A stretch of DNA of 64,000 nt from Heterobasidion occidentale (GCA_039111635.1 JBCAQO010000007.1:2480001-2544000), one strand, 5' to 3'; shown: positions 10,610 to 22,565, numbered from the stretch's first letter. Numbers and translations are program-made. The notes: generated from the sequence alone by a model not told the origin.

Positions 10610-13217
10610 TGTTAGGACCATGTTCTAATACGTTGATATGCTAGAGGCATCTCTAAGTGCCAAGCACAACACCAAAACAACCTCTAGAGCAGAGGGTGCT
10701 AGAGCTAGTATCTAATACACAAGGAATTGTTAGTAACAACTTTAGAAAACGAGGGCGCACTGAGGAACAATAGGAAGTATGAGATTATAGCGCCTGAATA
10801 GTTTCGGGACTGCACCAAACACCGACCAAATGTTCAGTTGGTCGTGTTGGGGATTTGGTCGGTAACAAGAAGATAGTGCTGCAACCGACGGCTACGTGCT
10901 TCAAGAGCCACACAGGACTCTGACAATATACAAGAGGGGACGGGAGGTACAATCAAAGAGACAAGTATAAACATGAACGAGGCCAAACAATGAGGATGAT
11001 GAGTTTTCAGAAGTTGACAAAGACAATTTCAATGGTTGAGATGAGTATAAATGAGCTCTGAACTGTGGGGTGCGAAGGCTGGTTTATTCCAGAGTTGTAT
11101 ATAGGTTTTTATAGTAAACAGAGCCCCTAAGTAAAACATCAAACAAGAAATGAGAGTAAGTACTAAACAGGCACCAAGATCTAGTGAGCAGCAAAGATAA
11201 GAAAGCAGAGGAAATATCCATATGAGTTCTAAAGGCGATTGTTATAAACTGCTCGTTCAGTAACCCAAGAGTAACAGGTTCTTTCCTAGGTCGCACGATG
11301 GACTGAGTGGTGGACGAAGTCTTGACTGTATCAGGCAATGGTACAAGAGGGAATAATGATAGTTCTACGAAGATAGGTATAGGGAGATATCTAAGAATGA
11401 AGTACACAGTGTGGTGACTGTGTAGGAACAAAGGGAATAGACTGAGGATCCTCAGCCCATTCTATGGGCCTTATATACTGTATAGGGTATAGGGTAAGAG
11501 TCCATATGCTTCTCCGGGTACCTATCCCAGAAGAGCTGTGTGCGCCGTATCTCTTAGCCGGTGCCTACTCTTGTACTTCTCCAGTCGTACCAATCCATCC
11601 TGGTGCAACGAGGTGCTTACCCATAAGCCCTAAGCCCATGGCATGTGAATGCCTATCTTATCAATCCGCTGTATCCATGATCCTCCCATATATCTTCTAC
11701 CGATGTCTTGAAGAACCATAAGTCAGTCGGCTCCTAAGGACATGCTAAATACCTTGATGTACGCTTCGTAGTGGAGCCGCCTAACATGTGATGCTTGAGC
11801 CATCGGATAGACCAGCCCCAAAGGGCCCCGATCGGTCAAGTCATAACAGCAATAAGGTAAAAGTCAATCAAAGATGATGAAATCCTAAACATTTGGTATC
11901 TATTGTCCAAGTGTAAGTAGCAAGAACAGGCACTAGAGAGCTAATGAAAAGAAAGAAATAATAAATGTGCATATTGGGTGGCCAAATGATAGTGCAAGAT
12001 TGTGTTCGACCACATATGCGGAAGTCAGAAAGATAAGAGATAAGGACTGACTAGGTACAGATAATATTGGCTGACCCTGATCCCATAATAGAACATTGTA
12101 AGGCTCCTTCAATAACTCCTATGCGGTCATGATAAGTATATGAAGTGTGGGCAAACTGACCGAAGTGCTGCCAAATGTCCTTTGGTGGCTTGCAGTTGTT
12201 TGGGTAGGGACCAATCATGTTTGGTATAAGTCAGTGTCTTTGGTACTTGTCTAAAGCTGTACAGTCTCTCCCTAAAGCTTCCCGAATACCTCTCTCAGAC
12301 CCCAGAGCGGGTGTATGCTCATCAGTGTTCTAATCAAAGCCGATCGAACACCGCTTGGCTAAAGATTTCAAATTTGGAGTTGTGTTAGGTTGGAGACCTA
12401 TCACGTGCACCAATGCACGAGGGAGTCCCTAGGCTAAACCTCCACTGGTTTGAAGAGTCGTAGACTCCAATGGATAAAGACAATAGATTGTCTCTGGGCC
12501 CTCTCAAGGAACTCAGAGTCGCTTTCTGCTTTGTCCTCAAAGAGATGAAGAAGATGCTCTTCAAGGTCTTCTCTATGATGAGGAGGAACAGGATGATCTT
12601 CGCCTGTCCAACAGATGACACGAGGAGGTGTCCAACTGAGAACACAGAACACGACTAGGCCGTGATAGTAGCGGATGAGTAGAGGAAGGGATGGGAAGGG
12701 AGATGAGTCCAGTGCTTCGTCAGACCGTGTAAGGAGTTTCTCAGATCTGACAGAGATCACAAAGTGTGGGCTAGGAAGTTAGCCAGACACCAGGTGCAGT
12801 CCAGAGATTGAGTGTATTATAGGTGAACGAGCTGAGCTTCTTAGAAGCTCATCTCGCCTATTTATACAAAGAAGTATCTAGGGCTGGATCACAATCTGGT
12901 CTGTGCCCTTCTCAGGCACCGAAGTAAATGATCGAGATCTGTAAACTAGAATGCGTCATCGACCTGTCATATAACTAAGTATAGTAACTGGATCACTAAT
13001 GTCTGTCCACATCTTTGATCGATCAGGAACCAGGAACTGGGGTCAGGAACCAATGTCTGTCCACATCAAGAACTAGGAACTAGAAGTCAGCGTTCATGCG
13101 TCAGCATGTAAATGGTAATGAGTCAATGGAAATCGGTCCGAGTCTGAATCCTGTCCGAAGCACTTGACCAGCCTGTCTGCTCACGTGCAAAGCACGTGTT
13201 AGGATGCGGTCCTAACA
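10610..13217 (-). repeat. Long 3' LTR of chromovirus element B (about 2 kb without its nested solo LTR)
   Basis: The segment has perfect 10-bp inverted ends, TGTTAGGACC at 10610 and GGTCCTAACA at 13208-13217, the TG..CA layout of LTRs. Read on the minus strand, it directly follows the stop of element B's last ORF and a purine-rich tract (AGAAGGGGTAG, 13218-13228), as a 3' LTR should. A TATAAATA box lies at 12859-12866 on the same strand. A 609-bp solo LTR of another family is nested at 11240-11848. The matching 5' LTR is not in the window, so the call rests on ends, polypurine tract and position. Confidence 0.55.
11240..11848 (-). repeat. Solo LTR, family L (copy A)
   Basis: Starts TGTTATAAAC and ends GTCATAACA. 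It closely resembles the segments at 30931-31595 and, inverted, 53338-53937. The flanks are GCGAT on the left and GCAAT on the right, a 5-bp target duplication with one CpG-to-CpA change. No coding sequence belongs to it, so it is a solo LTR inside the long LTR of element B. Confidence 0.75.
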
Positions 13218-13228
13218 CTACCCCTTCT

Positions 13229-13326
13229 CTAGACAAGTCTTCGGTGTTTGGCGGGGGCGCCAACGGTGGGAGGCGGCTCCCTCGGATGTTTCTCGTCGAA
13301 GGTGGGGATAACCCGAGTGGGGTACC
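13229..13326 (-). pseudogene. Separated C-terminal end of the zinc-knuckle ORF of element B
   Basis: Reading across the GTACC target duplication of element A joins the frame that leaves the right flank (...DTANWTGY at about 20990) to this piece (PTRVIPTFDEKHPREPP...), which ends in TAG at 13229-13231. The perfect frame restoration shows that element A inserted into this ORF. The stop is followed at once by the polypurine tract and the long LTR. Confidence 0.7.
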
Positions 13327-13663
13327 TGTCACAAACGGCTGTTCGAGATGAGAGATTCTAGCCCACGAATTGATATTGGTACAGAGGGGATAATGATGAA
13401 GATGATGAATGTGAAGAGGTGGGACTGATCAGACCAATGCTTGAGAATCAGGGAAGACTGGTGAACAGCAGTTCCTAGATTGGACAGAGGTGGATAGCCT
13501 AAGGCTCCCCTACTGCGCGCAGCTGTTATAAATATGTACAGGTGAGAGCACGGACCAAGTAGCTATGGATCAGGAACGTGAGGTATAGTCGGGAGAAAGG
13601 TCCTATGTGTCCTTATACGGATGGTGGGAAAGATAGGAAAGCTACAGTAGACGTTTCATAACA
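13327..13663 (-). repeat. 3' LTR of element A
   Basis: 337 bp, TGTCACAAAC...TTCATAACA on the plus strand. It differs from its partner by six substitutions, all at CpG positions, and one single-T indel. It contains a TATA-like stretch (TATAAATA, plus strand, around 13530). Confidence 0.95.
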
Positions 13664-13950
13664 TCACCCCCCTTCTAGGTCGTCAGTGCCAGAGACGGTA
13701 GGTAAAAGAGTTCAAGAAAAACATAAGCAATGCACGTAGAGTCTGTCACAATCACAAGAGAATAATACTTAGGGCACTAATTCTTGTTGCCCACTGCCAA
13801 GCCATGGCGCGATAGCTCTTGAGTACGGACGCCATGATACCTCACCTCGTTAGAACCACGCGGGGACTGCGTCCTAGAGCCGAGTCCCTCTTCTCATTGT
13901 GGCAGTGAGTACCGGCCCAACAGATTTGAACCGTCGTCTGCCCCGGCAGT

Positions 13951-15003
13951 TTAACGTCGTACCGGACGGCTATTCGCATCTTCTTCAGAGGGTGTGGCGG
14001 TGGTTGACGAGGGGGAGCGCGTCGGAGTCGCTGGAGTCGTATTCGATAAGAGGGCGGGTGTCGGAGTCTGAAGGTTAGGGGTACGGCTTGAAAATGAGGG
14101 GAAGGATTGTGAACCTATAGACCCCTCGATCGGGGCCGGTGGGATAAGTCCCCGGCATCGGGCGAATTGGACCTCCATTTGAAGCTGAAGACGAGGCACG
14201 AGATACCACAGCCGTGGACGGCATATAGTATTCATTGGCAGGAGTGGGGTCATCGGCGGGGTGAAATGTGTCGTGAAGGGGTTCGACGCGGTTGAGTCTA
14301 TGAGTCTTCTCTCGCCGGCATTGATGTGGGCGATGAGGGTTCCCTCTCGAATCTGCAAGGCCCTTTGCGCATGCTGTACAAACGCCCTTTCTTCTTCTAG
14401 AATCTCTAACGCCCTTTGTATATCTGGTCGTGTGGGTCCTGACACGAATTCTGTGCTTGGCGACCCCTCGATAAGCCCCATGAGATATGCAACGGGGGCA
14501 GTTAGGTAGGATTCCCTATCAGGGAATATGACTCCGTCGTTTTCTTCGCGGATCAAGGGTGGTGGTGAGGGAGTATGAGGGGGCGAAGCTGCGGGTGGTG
14601 TCATGACGTCTATCACCGATGAGGGAGAAGGGGAATGTGTGGCAGTTACTTCTTCCGCCGCTGCTTCGTCTAGCCATGCCTGGTATCTCTTGTCGATCTC
14701 TTCTTGTTTGGCTCTCCGTTCTCTGATACTCATCATCCTGTGTCCACCACCCATCCCTGTTAGGTTTTTGAATCGATCTATTTCGGATTGAGTCGGGGAT
14801 CGCTCGGGGGAAGGGGTAGTCTGCACGGATTCGTTGACGAGAGTGTTGTTAGCAGAGGTGGTAGAAAGGGTTCTGTCGTAAGACATGCGTGATAGGAGGG
14901 AGGTCGTTGTAGAAAGAGTGGAGTAGTCGGAGTGATGAGGGGATGTGGAGGATTGAGTTGGAACTTTTATATGTTCCCAGGTTTGTTTGTCCGATATTTG
15001 CAA
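13951..15003 (-). CDS. Third ORF of element A, downstream of pol, unknown function
   Basis: A 350-residue intact frame between the chromodomain region and the 3' LTR. No retroelement domain is recognisable. It is proline-, serine- and threonine-rich at both ends. The centre is helical and charged: SIRERRAKQEEIDKRYQAW near residues 91-110, and ILEEERAFVQHAQRALQIRE, which looks like a coiled coil, near residues 195-225. There is no zinc knuckle, signal peptide or membrane segment. Standard gypsy elements end coding with integrase, so this is an accessory ORF. It is the only ORF of element A free of stops, which may be chance or may mean it was translated recently. Element B also has extra ORFs in this position, but with different sequence. 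Confidence 0.7.
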   Translation of the reverse strand: MQISDKQTWEHIKVPTQSSTSPHHSDYSTLSTTTSLLSRMSYDRTLSTTSANNTLVNESVQTTPSPERSPTQSEIDRFKNLTGMGGGHRMMSIRERRAKQEEIDKRYQAWLDEAAAEEVTATHSPSPSSVIDVMTPPAASPPHTPSPPPLIREENDGVIFPDRESYLTAPVAYLMGLIEGSPSTEFVSGPTRPDIQRALEILEEERAFVQHAQRALQIREGTLIAHINAGERRLIDSTASNPFTTHFTPPMTPLLPMNTICRPRLWYLVPRLQLQMEVQFARCRGLIPPAPIEGSIGSQSFPSFSSRTPNLQTPTPALLSNTTPATPTRSPSSTTATPSEEDANSRPVRR

Positions 15004-15024
15004 GGGTTGTTCTTAGAGGCACGC

Positions 15025-18000
15025 TGTTGGGGTGTCGTATATCGTAAGCCTCCACAAGCTCTTTGGCGTTCCTCAGGTTTGTCTTCGTGATCCACTCGTT
15101 TGACGAGTCCGGATACCCCTTTCAGCGTACTAGGTATTGATACCTGCGTCCTCGTTTCCTTCTGTCGAGAATTTCTTCCACTTCGTACTCTTCCTGTCCT
15201 TCTATGAGGTCAGGTGGTGGTTGTTTGTAGTTGGGGCCGTGGGTGGCCATTTCTCGATATGGTGTAATTAAGGAGGCATGGAACACGGGGTGTATCTTCC
15301 ATGCGGGCGGAAGTTTCAGCTTGTACGTTACTGGCCCTAGTTTTTCTTCTATCTCGAACGGTCCGTGTAACTTAGGAGCTAGTTTGTCCTTCGGGTGTGT
15401 GGTGGTGATGTTTTTTCCTGAGAGCCAAACTTTTTGTCCTGCTTCTAGTTTGACTCTATTTTCGGGGTTTTTGTTTCTCATTAATTCTGCTGCAACTTCT
15501 AGACTGGCTTTGGTTTCTTCTCGTAGTTGTTTTAGTCCTTCCAGCCTTTGTTCTACACGAGGGATGTCGGATCTTGGCGCAATTTGGGGTGCGAAGGTCG
15601 GGTTGTAACCGTACATGAGTTCAAATGGGGATTGGTGCGTGGCCGAGTGTTCCCTGACATTGTGTGCGAATTCTGCGTATGGTAAGAGTTTGGGCCAGTT
15701 TGTCTGCTCGTAGTTGCAGAACGCTCGGAGGTATTGTTCTAGCTCTTGATTTACCCTTTCGGTTTCTCCATCCGTCTCTGGATGGTATGCGGTGGATAGA
15801 GCCGTAGTTACTCCTAGTTTCTTCCAGAGTTCTTTGGTGAATCTGGCGGCGAACTGTGGGCCTTGGTCCGAAATGATCTTCCTTGGGAGTCCATATCGTT
15901 TCCACACGTTTCTCATGTAGAGGTCAGCGGTTCCTTCGGCGTCTATGGTTTTTGCGCATGGGGTGTAGACGACTCCTTTGGTGCTTCTATCCACTGTTAC
16001 GTGTATCGCGTCATATGGTCCGACTCGTGGAAGGTCTGTAATGAAGTCCATTGTGACCACCTGCCAGGGTCCTTCTGGTGTTTCGTTTGGGGTTAGCGGA
16101 ACACGTGTGGGGTGTGTGATGTTTTTGGTGTTTTGACACGTGGCGCATCCTGTCACGTATTCTTTTATGAATGTTGACATTCCAGGCCACCAGAAGTTGT
16201 TCGATACTAGGATGTACGTCTTCCATCGTCCCGGATGTCCAACTGCGGGTGAATCGTGGTACATTTTTATTATTTTTCTTTTTAGCTCGTTGTTTGGTGG
16301 GACGTATATTTTGCCTCTGTGCCAGATGAGGTCGTCTTCTAGGTTCCATTCTTGTAGTCCTTTAGAGAGTGTTCTTGGTCCTGCCGTTTTGATAGTCTCC
16401 ATTGCTTCCATTACTTCTTTGTCTTTCGCTGTGATGTTCTTTAGCTCTTGCCTGAGTTGTCTGTCTAGCATTTCGACTGTGCCTCTCCCTGTGGCGCTTT
16501 TGACGAATAGTTGGGGTTTTAGCAATACCTGGTTTTCGTTGTCTAGTTTCACCACCTTTTTTAGATCTGGACGCCTGGACAGAGCATCCGGTCGATGGGA
16601 GGTACCGGGTTTGTGTACCAATGTGAAGTCAAAGCGTGATAGGAAGAGCGCCCAGCGTGCTTGTTGGCGGGACAGAGTTCTTGCCGTGGAGAAGTAGAGA
16701 AGGTTCTTGTGGTCCGACCATATTTCAAATGGGTGTCGCGCGCCTTCGAGGTAGATACGCCAATGGTCTAGAGCATGAATGACAGCCAACAGCTCTTTAT
16801 CAAAGATGTTGTAATTCCGTTCTGCCGCGTTGAACGACTTTGATAGATAGGCTACTGGGTGCCAGCCATCACCCGGGATTTCTTGTGACAGGATGGCGCC
16901 CGATGCAAAGTCGGAGGCATCCGTTTCGAGTTGGAACGATCGGTTTCCATCGGGGTAAGTTAACACTGGTGATGAGGTGAAGCAGAGTTTGAGGGTTTCG
17001 AACGCTGTATCGCATTCTTCCGTCCATGTGAAGGGGGTGTCCTTCTTTGTCAGGTCGTTGAGGGGTCGTGCTGTCGTAGCGAAGTCTTGAATGAACCTTC
17101 GATAGAAGTTTCCAAAGCCTAAGAAGGATTGTACTTCTTTTAAGCTCGTTGGGGTTGGCCATTTGGAAATTCCTTCGATTTTGACCGGGTCCATGGCTAT
17201 GCTGTCCGCGGAGATGATGAAGCCAAGGTATTCAACCGTGTCGACTTTGAACGCGCATTTGGAGGGTTTCAGGAACAGGTCGTTGTCCAAGAGTATCTGC
17301 ATGACTTGGATCGTTACTCGTCGATGTTCTTCCACTGTTTTCGTGAAGATGAGGATATCGTCCATATATACCGTTATGACTTGCACGACGATGAGGTTGT
17401 GGAAAATAATGTTCATCATGGTCTGGAACGTCGCCGGTGAGTTGCATAGGCCGAAGAACATGACGAGGCATTCAAACAGGCCGTATTTGGTTAGGAAGGC
17501 CGTTTTCTATTCGTCTCCTTCTCTCATGCGGATGTTATTGTATCCCCATTTGACGTCAAATTTCGAGAAGATTCTTGCCTTCGACTTTGCTATGGTTCAG
17601 ATTACGTCGTCGATCATGGGCAAGGGGTATTTGTTTTTTATCGTCCATTTTTGAGCTTTCTGTAATCTTGGACCGGTCTGAGATCCCCTTCTTTCTTTTT
17701 CACGAAGAAGAACGGGGACGCTTGTGGAGAACTTGATACCTGTATCGTTCCTCTTTTCAAATGTTCTTGTATGACGTTGTACAGCTTGTCCTCTTCTTCC
17801 TCTGTCAGGTGGTACAGTTTGCAGCCGCTTGGCTCCCATCCGGGTTTCATGTCAATTTTGTGGTCCCATTGTGAATGTTCAGGAAGCCTTTGCAAGGCTT
17901 TTTGACTGAAGACTTTGGCGAAACGTTTGAGAACGTATGCGGGAACTATTTCTTCCACCGTACGTTCATCTTTCTATTTGTTTGCCAGTTCTGCCAGTTC

Positions 18001-18765
18001 TTGTGATTTGCTGTGGACGGATTGAATACAGATTGTTTCGAGTGGGTGCATTTCAAATGGGTCTTGGTGGTACCATTCTTCGTAGAATTCGGAGAAGAAG
18101 GTTTCATCCGCGTTTTCCTCTTCTGGTTGTCTTCTATTTTGGAGTACCCAATCGTTCGCGCTTCTTCGCCGTGATAGGAGTTGCGCTTGTATCGTGAATT
18201 TTGGTCGGCTGACCAGGCATGTTCTGGCACAGGTGGAGAACGTGAGGCGGTTCTTTACCCAATCAATTTGGGGGTTGTGTTCGTGTAGCCAGTCCGTTCC
18301 CAAAATTACATCTTCCCCTCCTAGATTGGTAGCAAGCAGCTCGCATCGTTCGTCATGATAGTCTCCTTCGTCGTTGGCCATTCTCATCAAGAGGCACACT
18401 TTGTCTGTGATTTTTCCTCCTTCGTTTGCTGTTCCGTCTACATTAAATACCGGGATAAACCTGCCAATTTTTTGAAGTGGTATTCCTTGTTTTTGACAGA
18501 ATTGTTTATCGATGAGGAGTCCTTCCGCTCCGGAGTCTATCAGGACTTTAGCTTCGGTGGTTCCCTTTTTGTGTTTCAGTTGTACGTTTATACGCATAAA
18601 TGATTTTTGATTGGATTTCGTGAGTTGTACAACTGTTTTTACATAAGGGCTTTGGGCGGACCTACGGTACACCGAGGACGTAGGCCAATTCAAAAATCTG
18701 CATCTGACTCCTTTCGCTTGCTTCCTTCGCTCAGTTCCTGAAGGAGTGCTTCTTGCTCGTCCCAT
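15025..18765 (-). pseudogene. pol of element A: protease, RT, RNase H, integrase, chromodomain
   Basis: In order: aspartic protease (VLIDSGAEG near 18530), reverse transcriptase (QASPFFFVKKKEG, NSPATFQ, YMDDILIF near 17350), RNase H (LETDASDFASGA, DHWRIYLEG), integrase with zinc-binding H...H/GCATC, catalytic VTMDFITDLP, SDQGPQF and YHPETDGETERVN, then a chromodomain (KGYPDSSNEWI near 15110). Breaks: a stop at 17507-17509 where the family has W (DE-stop-KTAF), a stop at 15122-15124 where the chromodomain has W, and a frame change at an A5 run near 17650. Both stops fit TGG changed by a single G-to-A. Order RT-RNase H-integrase plus chromodomain identifies a chromovirus-type Ty3/gypsy element. 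Confidence 0.92.
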
Positions 18766-20250
18766 CTCATCTTTCCTATGAACCTCTGGATCTCTTCTCG
18801 GCTAATCTCAAGCTCCTTCTGATGTATAGGTGCATCCTCTCCGGGTGCGTGGGCTTGGCGCGCTGCGAGTCTAGCCCGGAATGGGTTAGTCGTCGCCATG
18901 CTTCCACTCTCATCCGGAGTTGCTGTCTCGCTACTGCCCTGAGCTCTTGCCGGGAGTGCTCTGCCATAGCCTCCTCCTCTGCTGGCCAATGCTCCGCTGG
19001 TTTGAGCCTGGTGGTACCCCACTTTTCCACTACCTTGTTGAACATATCCAGTTCCCCCTTCATGTACCCTAGACAAAACCCTGGCCGGGCATTGGTTTGC
19101 CATATCTCCTTTCCGTCGACAATAGAAACACCCACCCTCTGCACGCAGTCTGGTTCGCTCGTCGTTGGTGAGGGGGGTGCGGACGGCGTCTATAGCCATT
19201 GGTATGATCGAGTTGTTCATGGAGGCAGGGGCGTTGGAAGAGTCGTAGCGGAATGGGTTGTTGCGGCGGGGCAGGTTTGTCGAGGGTCGAGCCTTTTATG
19301 CTTTGAAGCTCTCTCCACTGGTTGTCGAATCACCGGATGTATTTTACCCAGTCGTCCATAGTGGTCGGCATTTCCGGCAGCCTATAAATTTGCTTGAGGA
19401 TTTCTGGGTGTATGGCTCGGCGGAGGTAGTCGATTGTGGATTCTAGATCGAATCCACTTTCTCCGGCAGTCATAAGGTAGTCTGTGACAAATTCGTCTGC
19501 TGATCGTTTTCCCATTCTCATGGTGAACAGTTTCTGCCGTGCCTTCTGCTCCAGGCTTTCATCTCTGAACGCGGCGGCCAGTTCTCCTAAAAATTCCTTG
19601 AACGTTCCCCACTTCGGTTTGGTCTCTGTTGCTTTGTATTCCCGAAGTTCCCTGTCGGAGTAATACTTCTGGGCAAACAGCAAGGCCGTTCCTTCTCTCA
19701 TGTATGATAACACCATCAGGGTTTTGTCCATGTCCGTCGTGTACCTTGTTGGATTGGCTGCGATGTACATGTGGCATCCGTAGATCCATTCTCTGTATTT
19801 TGACCTAGTTCCGTCAAAGTCCTTGGGTTTGTTTCCTTTGTCTGACATTTCGTTGTCTGCGTCTGTTACCCTTGCCCTTGGTGTTGGATCTGGGTTTGCG
19901 TCCGGGTGTTTTGGGTTGCTCGGTCCTGGTGTGGGTTCTGGGTCTTCTTCGTCTACTGGAGTTAATACTCCTACCGGGATGACTCCTTCTTCGATGTCTT
20001 CTTTGGGAATGTCAACCGGTGTGTTCCTCTTAGGGATATCGACCGGGGGTAGTGCGGGTTTTGCTCGGGTCGGAGCAGTGATTGTTCTGAGGGGTGCCTT
20101 CCTGTCTTCCCAGGCTACTAGTGGGGTGTCAACGGGTTTTCCGCTGTCTGGTCCACCTACGTAAACCCAGACTCCTTTGAGTTTCTTCTGATGGTTCGTC
20201 CGAGGTTGACGTACGAGTCCGAGTGTTCCAAGTAGTCGGTTCCGTGTGGA
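18690..20250 (-). pseudogene. gag of element A
   Basis: Open frame from about 20250 through a proline-rich leader (PVDIPKRNTPVDIPKED) into the capsid-like domain (DFDGTRSKYREWIYG, FRDESLEQKARQKL, LPEMPTTMDDWVKYIR) up to a TGA at 19330. Family sequence continues in frame after it (FDNQWRELQ) and then shifts into 19220-18690, which holds NNPFRYDSSNAP and the zinc knuckle CFYCRRKGDMANQC. In the knuckle the expected histidine is D, so metal binding is probably lost. The TGA stands where CGA (R) is usual. The start codon is unclear. The region 20250-20647 is the untranslated leader. Confidence 0.8.
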
Positions 20251-20647
20251 ACTTGCCCTACTTCTCTTCCTTTTCCTTTGGAAGTCGTGGCGATTTAATC
20301 AAGAGAGCCCGCGCTAGTCTCGACCTGATCAGGGTTCGAGGATCAAGGCAACAGCAGCTCTTTCTGGCCGGGTATTGTAAAGTGTTGTACGGTAGGTACG
20401 TCAAGCGCAATTGTTTCGGTCGTACCTCCACTGGGTTGACTACCAGATAGAGATATTCTACAACCTAAAGCAACCCACACTGAAGTGGAGTCGCCCAATC
20501 GTTCGCTCGAAGTGTACAGTAACTATTACGGTCGACGGTCGCTTGTCTTTTGGGACTGCCTAGCGCCGTATGTACGTAGCCGGTGTTCTGCTGTGAAAAA
20601 GAATGAAGCTGGAGTGTGGAGTAGGATTTTGGAGAAGGCTATCCAGA

Positions 20648-20985
20648 TGTCACGAACGGCTGTTCGAGATGAGAGATTTCTAGCCCACGAATTGATATTG
20701 GTACAGAGGGGATAATGATGAAGATGATGAATGTGAAGAGGTGGGACTGATCAGACCAACGCTTGAGAATCAGGGAAGACTGGTGAACAGCAGTTCCTAG
20801 ATTGGACAGAGGTGGATAGCCTAAGGCTCCCCTACTGCACGCAGCTGTTATAAATATGTACAGGCGAGAGCACGGACCAAGTAGCTATGGATCAGGAACA
20901 CGAGGTATAGTCGGGAGAAAGGTCCTATGTGTCCTTATACGGATGGTGGGAAAGATAGGAAAGCTACAGTAGACGTTTCATAACA
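20648..20985 (-). repeat. 5' LTR of element A
   Basis: 338 bp, TGTCACGAAC...TTCATAACA on the plus strand, partner of 13327-13663. In element orientation it lies upstream of gag. Confidence 0.95.
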
Positions 20986-22565
20986 GTACCCGGTCCAGTT
21001 AGCAGTGTCGATCAGGTGGTCCAACGCCTGCTTGTGGTACCCGTATTCTTCAGCCGTCTGATCCATCTGTAGACAAAGTCTATGGGATTGCATGCGATGC
21101 CGGTCATAGTCTTGAAGAAAACCGCGCGCCGTAACATCCGTTCTCTGTCTAATGCGCGTGATTGGACATCCTACGACGACATGGCCAGTGCGTCCACATT
21201 CCCAGCAGGAGCGAGTCTCGGGCTCGGAGGGTGAAGGAGGCGGGAGATGCGTAGGGGTAGGCCAGACGGTTTCTGAATCCATTGCATCCGTGGGCCATCC
21301 TTTGTCTGTTGCAATAGGAACGTCCGGCGACTGGGGGGAGGTTTCGTCGACAATGATAGGATGGGTGAGGTTGTCGCCGAGTAGGGGGGGGATGGGGACA
21401 CAGCAGGGGGTGACGGGGGTGGTACCGGTAGCGGTTGAAGTACCTGGCAATCCCGGACGACTTGTTCGGGGTCGTAAGGAGGACTGGTAGGCCACATGAA
21501 CTCCGCAGTCTCCTCGTCGGTGGGTCGAAAAGGCTCGGCAGCTGGGAGGTCAGGTTCCGGGATTGCTGGGGGATCGACGACCATGGGTTCCTCGATGCTG
21601 ATCGGGTGAAAACCCTGTTCCTGTATATCCGGCTTTGTCATGACCGAGGGCCTGACATTATCTTCCGGGACACTTCCGCCTGGCCAGTAGCTCGCGACGG
21701 GGTGAAAACCGCAACTGTTAAGGGGAAAGGAGCGGGTTGGCAACAGTCCTTTAAAGACGTATTCTTCGATCTCCAGACGTGCTCCATTATGCCCCATGAA
21801 ACAGAACCAATGGATTGTGTTTTCCTTGTAGTGAATCCGAGCCAGCACGTCGAGCCAAGCCTGTACGGTGTGCGTCTGGAGGAGGACGGAACTGCTGCTA
21901 AAAAATCCGCCTAGTCGGAAGTTGATCATGTCGTTACGGATGGCGGGGAGGTTGATTAACCCTTTCATACGATAGGAAGTGACCGTGAGGTTGGCGAGGA
22001 GGATGCTCTGAGTCTGGTTGAGTGGTCCGGAGAATACTTGATAGCACTGCACCCAGACTGCCTGCTGTAAATAAAAAAGGAATGTGCGGGGGTTCTTCAA
22101 GCCCGGTTGGTTCAATATGATGGGGGCCTCATCCTCGGCGAGCGTGAGGTGGTAAATACTGTTGCTCGTCTTCAAGTCTTGGTAGAGGTGGAGGTCGTGA
22201 AGGGGGTTGGATATGGCACAAATGCGGAAGCGAGGGTTTTCGTTGTGAACTGCGAAGGCCAACGGAGGAATGGTGACGTGGGCATTTAGCATGTTAGCTG
22301 GGAAACGGGGAATAACAAATTCCGTGAGGGGGTCGGCGACGGGAACACCTTCCGAAGGGATGTCGTCTTCACTATCATAATCCGAATCCGTATCGTCGAC
22401 AAGCGTGGGGGTGGTAGTGGAAGAGGAGATGGTGCGGAGGATGAAGGGGTTGGGGGAAGAGGGGTTGGAAGTGTGAGGGGAGGTTGTAGCGGAAGTCATT
22501 CTGATATTGCTGAGAATATAATGGGGGGAGTGCGCTAAGATGAGGTATGCAGGAGCGAGGGACAT
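20986..22565 (-). pseudogene. Zinc-knuckle (gag-like) ORF of element B, downstream of pol
   Basis: A likely start is the ATG at 22499 (MTSATTSPHTS). The body reads FAVHNENPRFRICAISNP, YHLTLAEDEAP, HWFCFMGHNGARLEIEEYV and SYWPGGSVPEDN, then a proline-rich linker and a CCHC knuckle (CWECGRTGHVVVGC, near 21190). The frame changes once in a C8 run near 21384-21391, as if one C were missing. The last part continues at 13229-13326 beyond element A. I recall similar basidiomycete proteins annotated only as zinc-knuckle or hypothetical proteins near gypsy elements. It lies 3' of pol, the reverse of the normal gag-pol order, and could be a nucleocapsid-like accessory protein. Confidence 0.65.

Larger units (their letters stand above)
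13327..20985 (-). mobile_element. Complete Ty3/gypsy chromovirus, element A
   Basis: Two 337/338-bp LTRs in direct orientation (13327-13663 and 20648-20985) enclose gag, protease-RT-RNase H-integrase-chromodomain and a third ORF, all on the minus strand. Both outer flanks read GTACC (13322-13326 and 20986-20990), a perfect 5-bp target duplication. A purine tract (AGAAGGGGGG) precedes the 3' LTR. The element split the zinc-knuckle ORF of element B. Coding parts carry three nonsense codons and at least two frame breaks, so this copy is probably not autonomous, although its LTRs remain about 98% identical. Confidence 0.95.

Noticed and set aside
13951..15003. Envelope protein for the third ORF of element A
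   Set aside because: No signal peptide, membrane segment or cysteine pattern; a coiled-coil accessory protein fits better.
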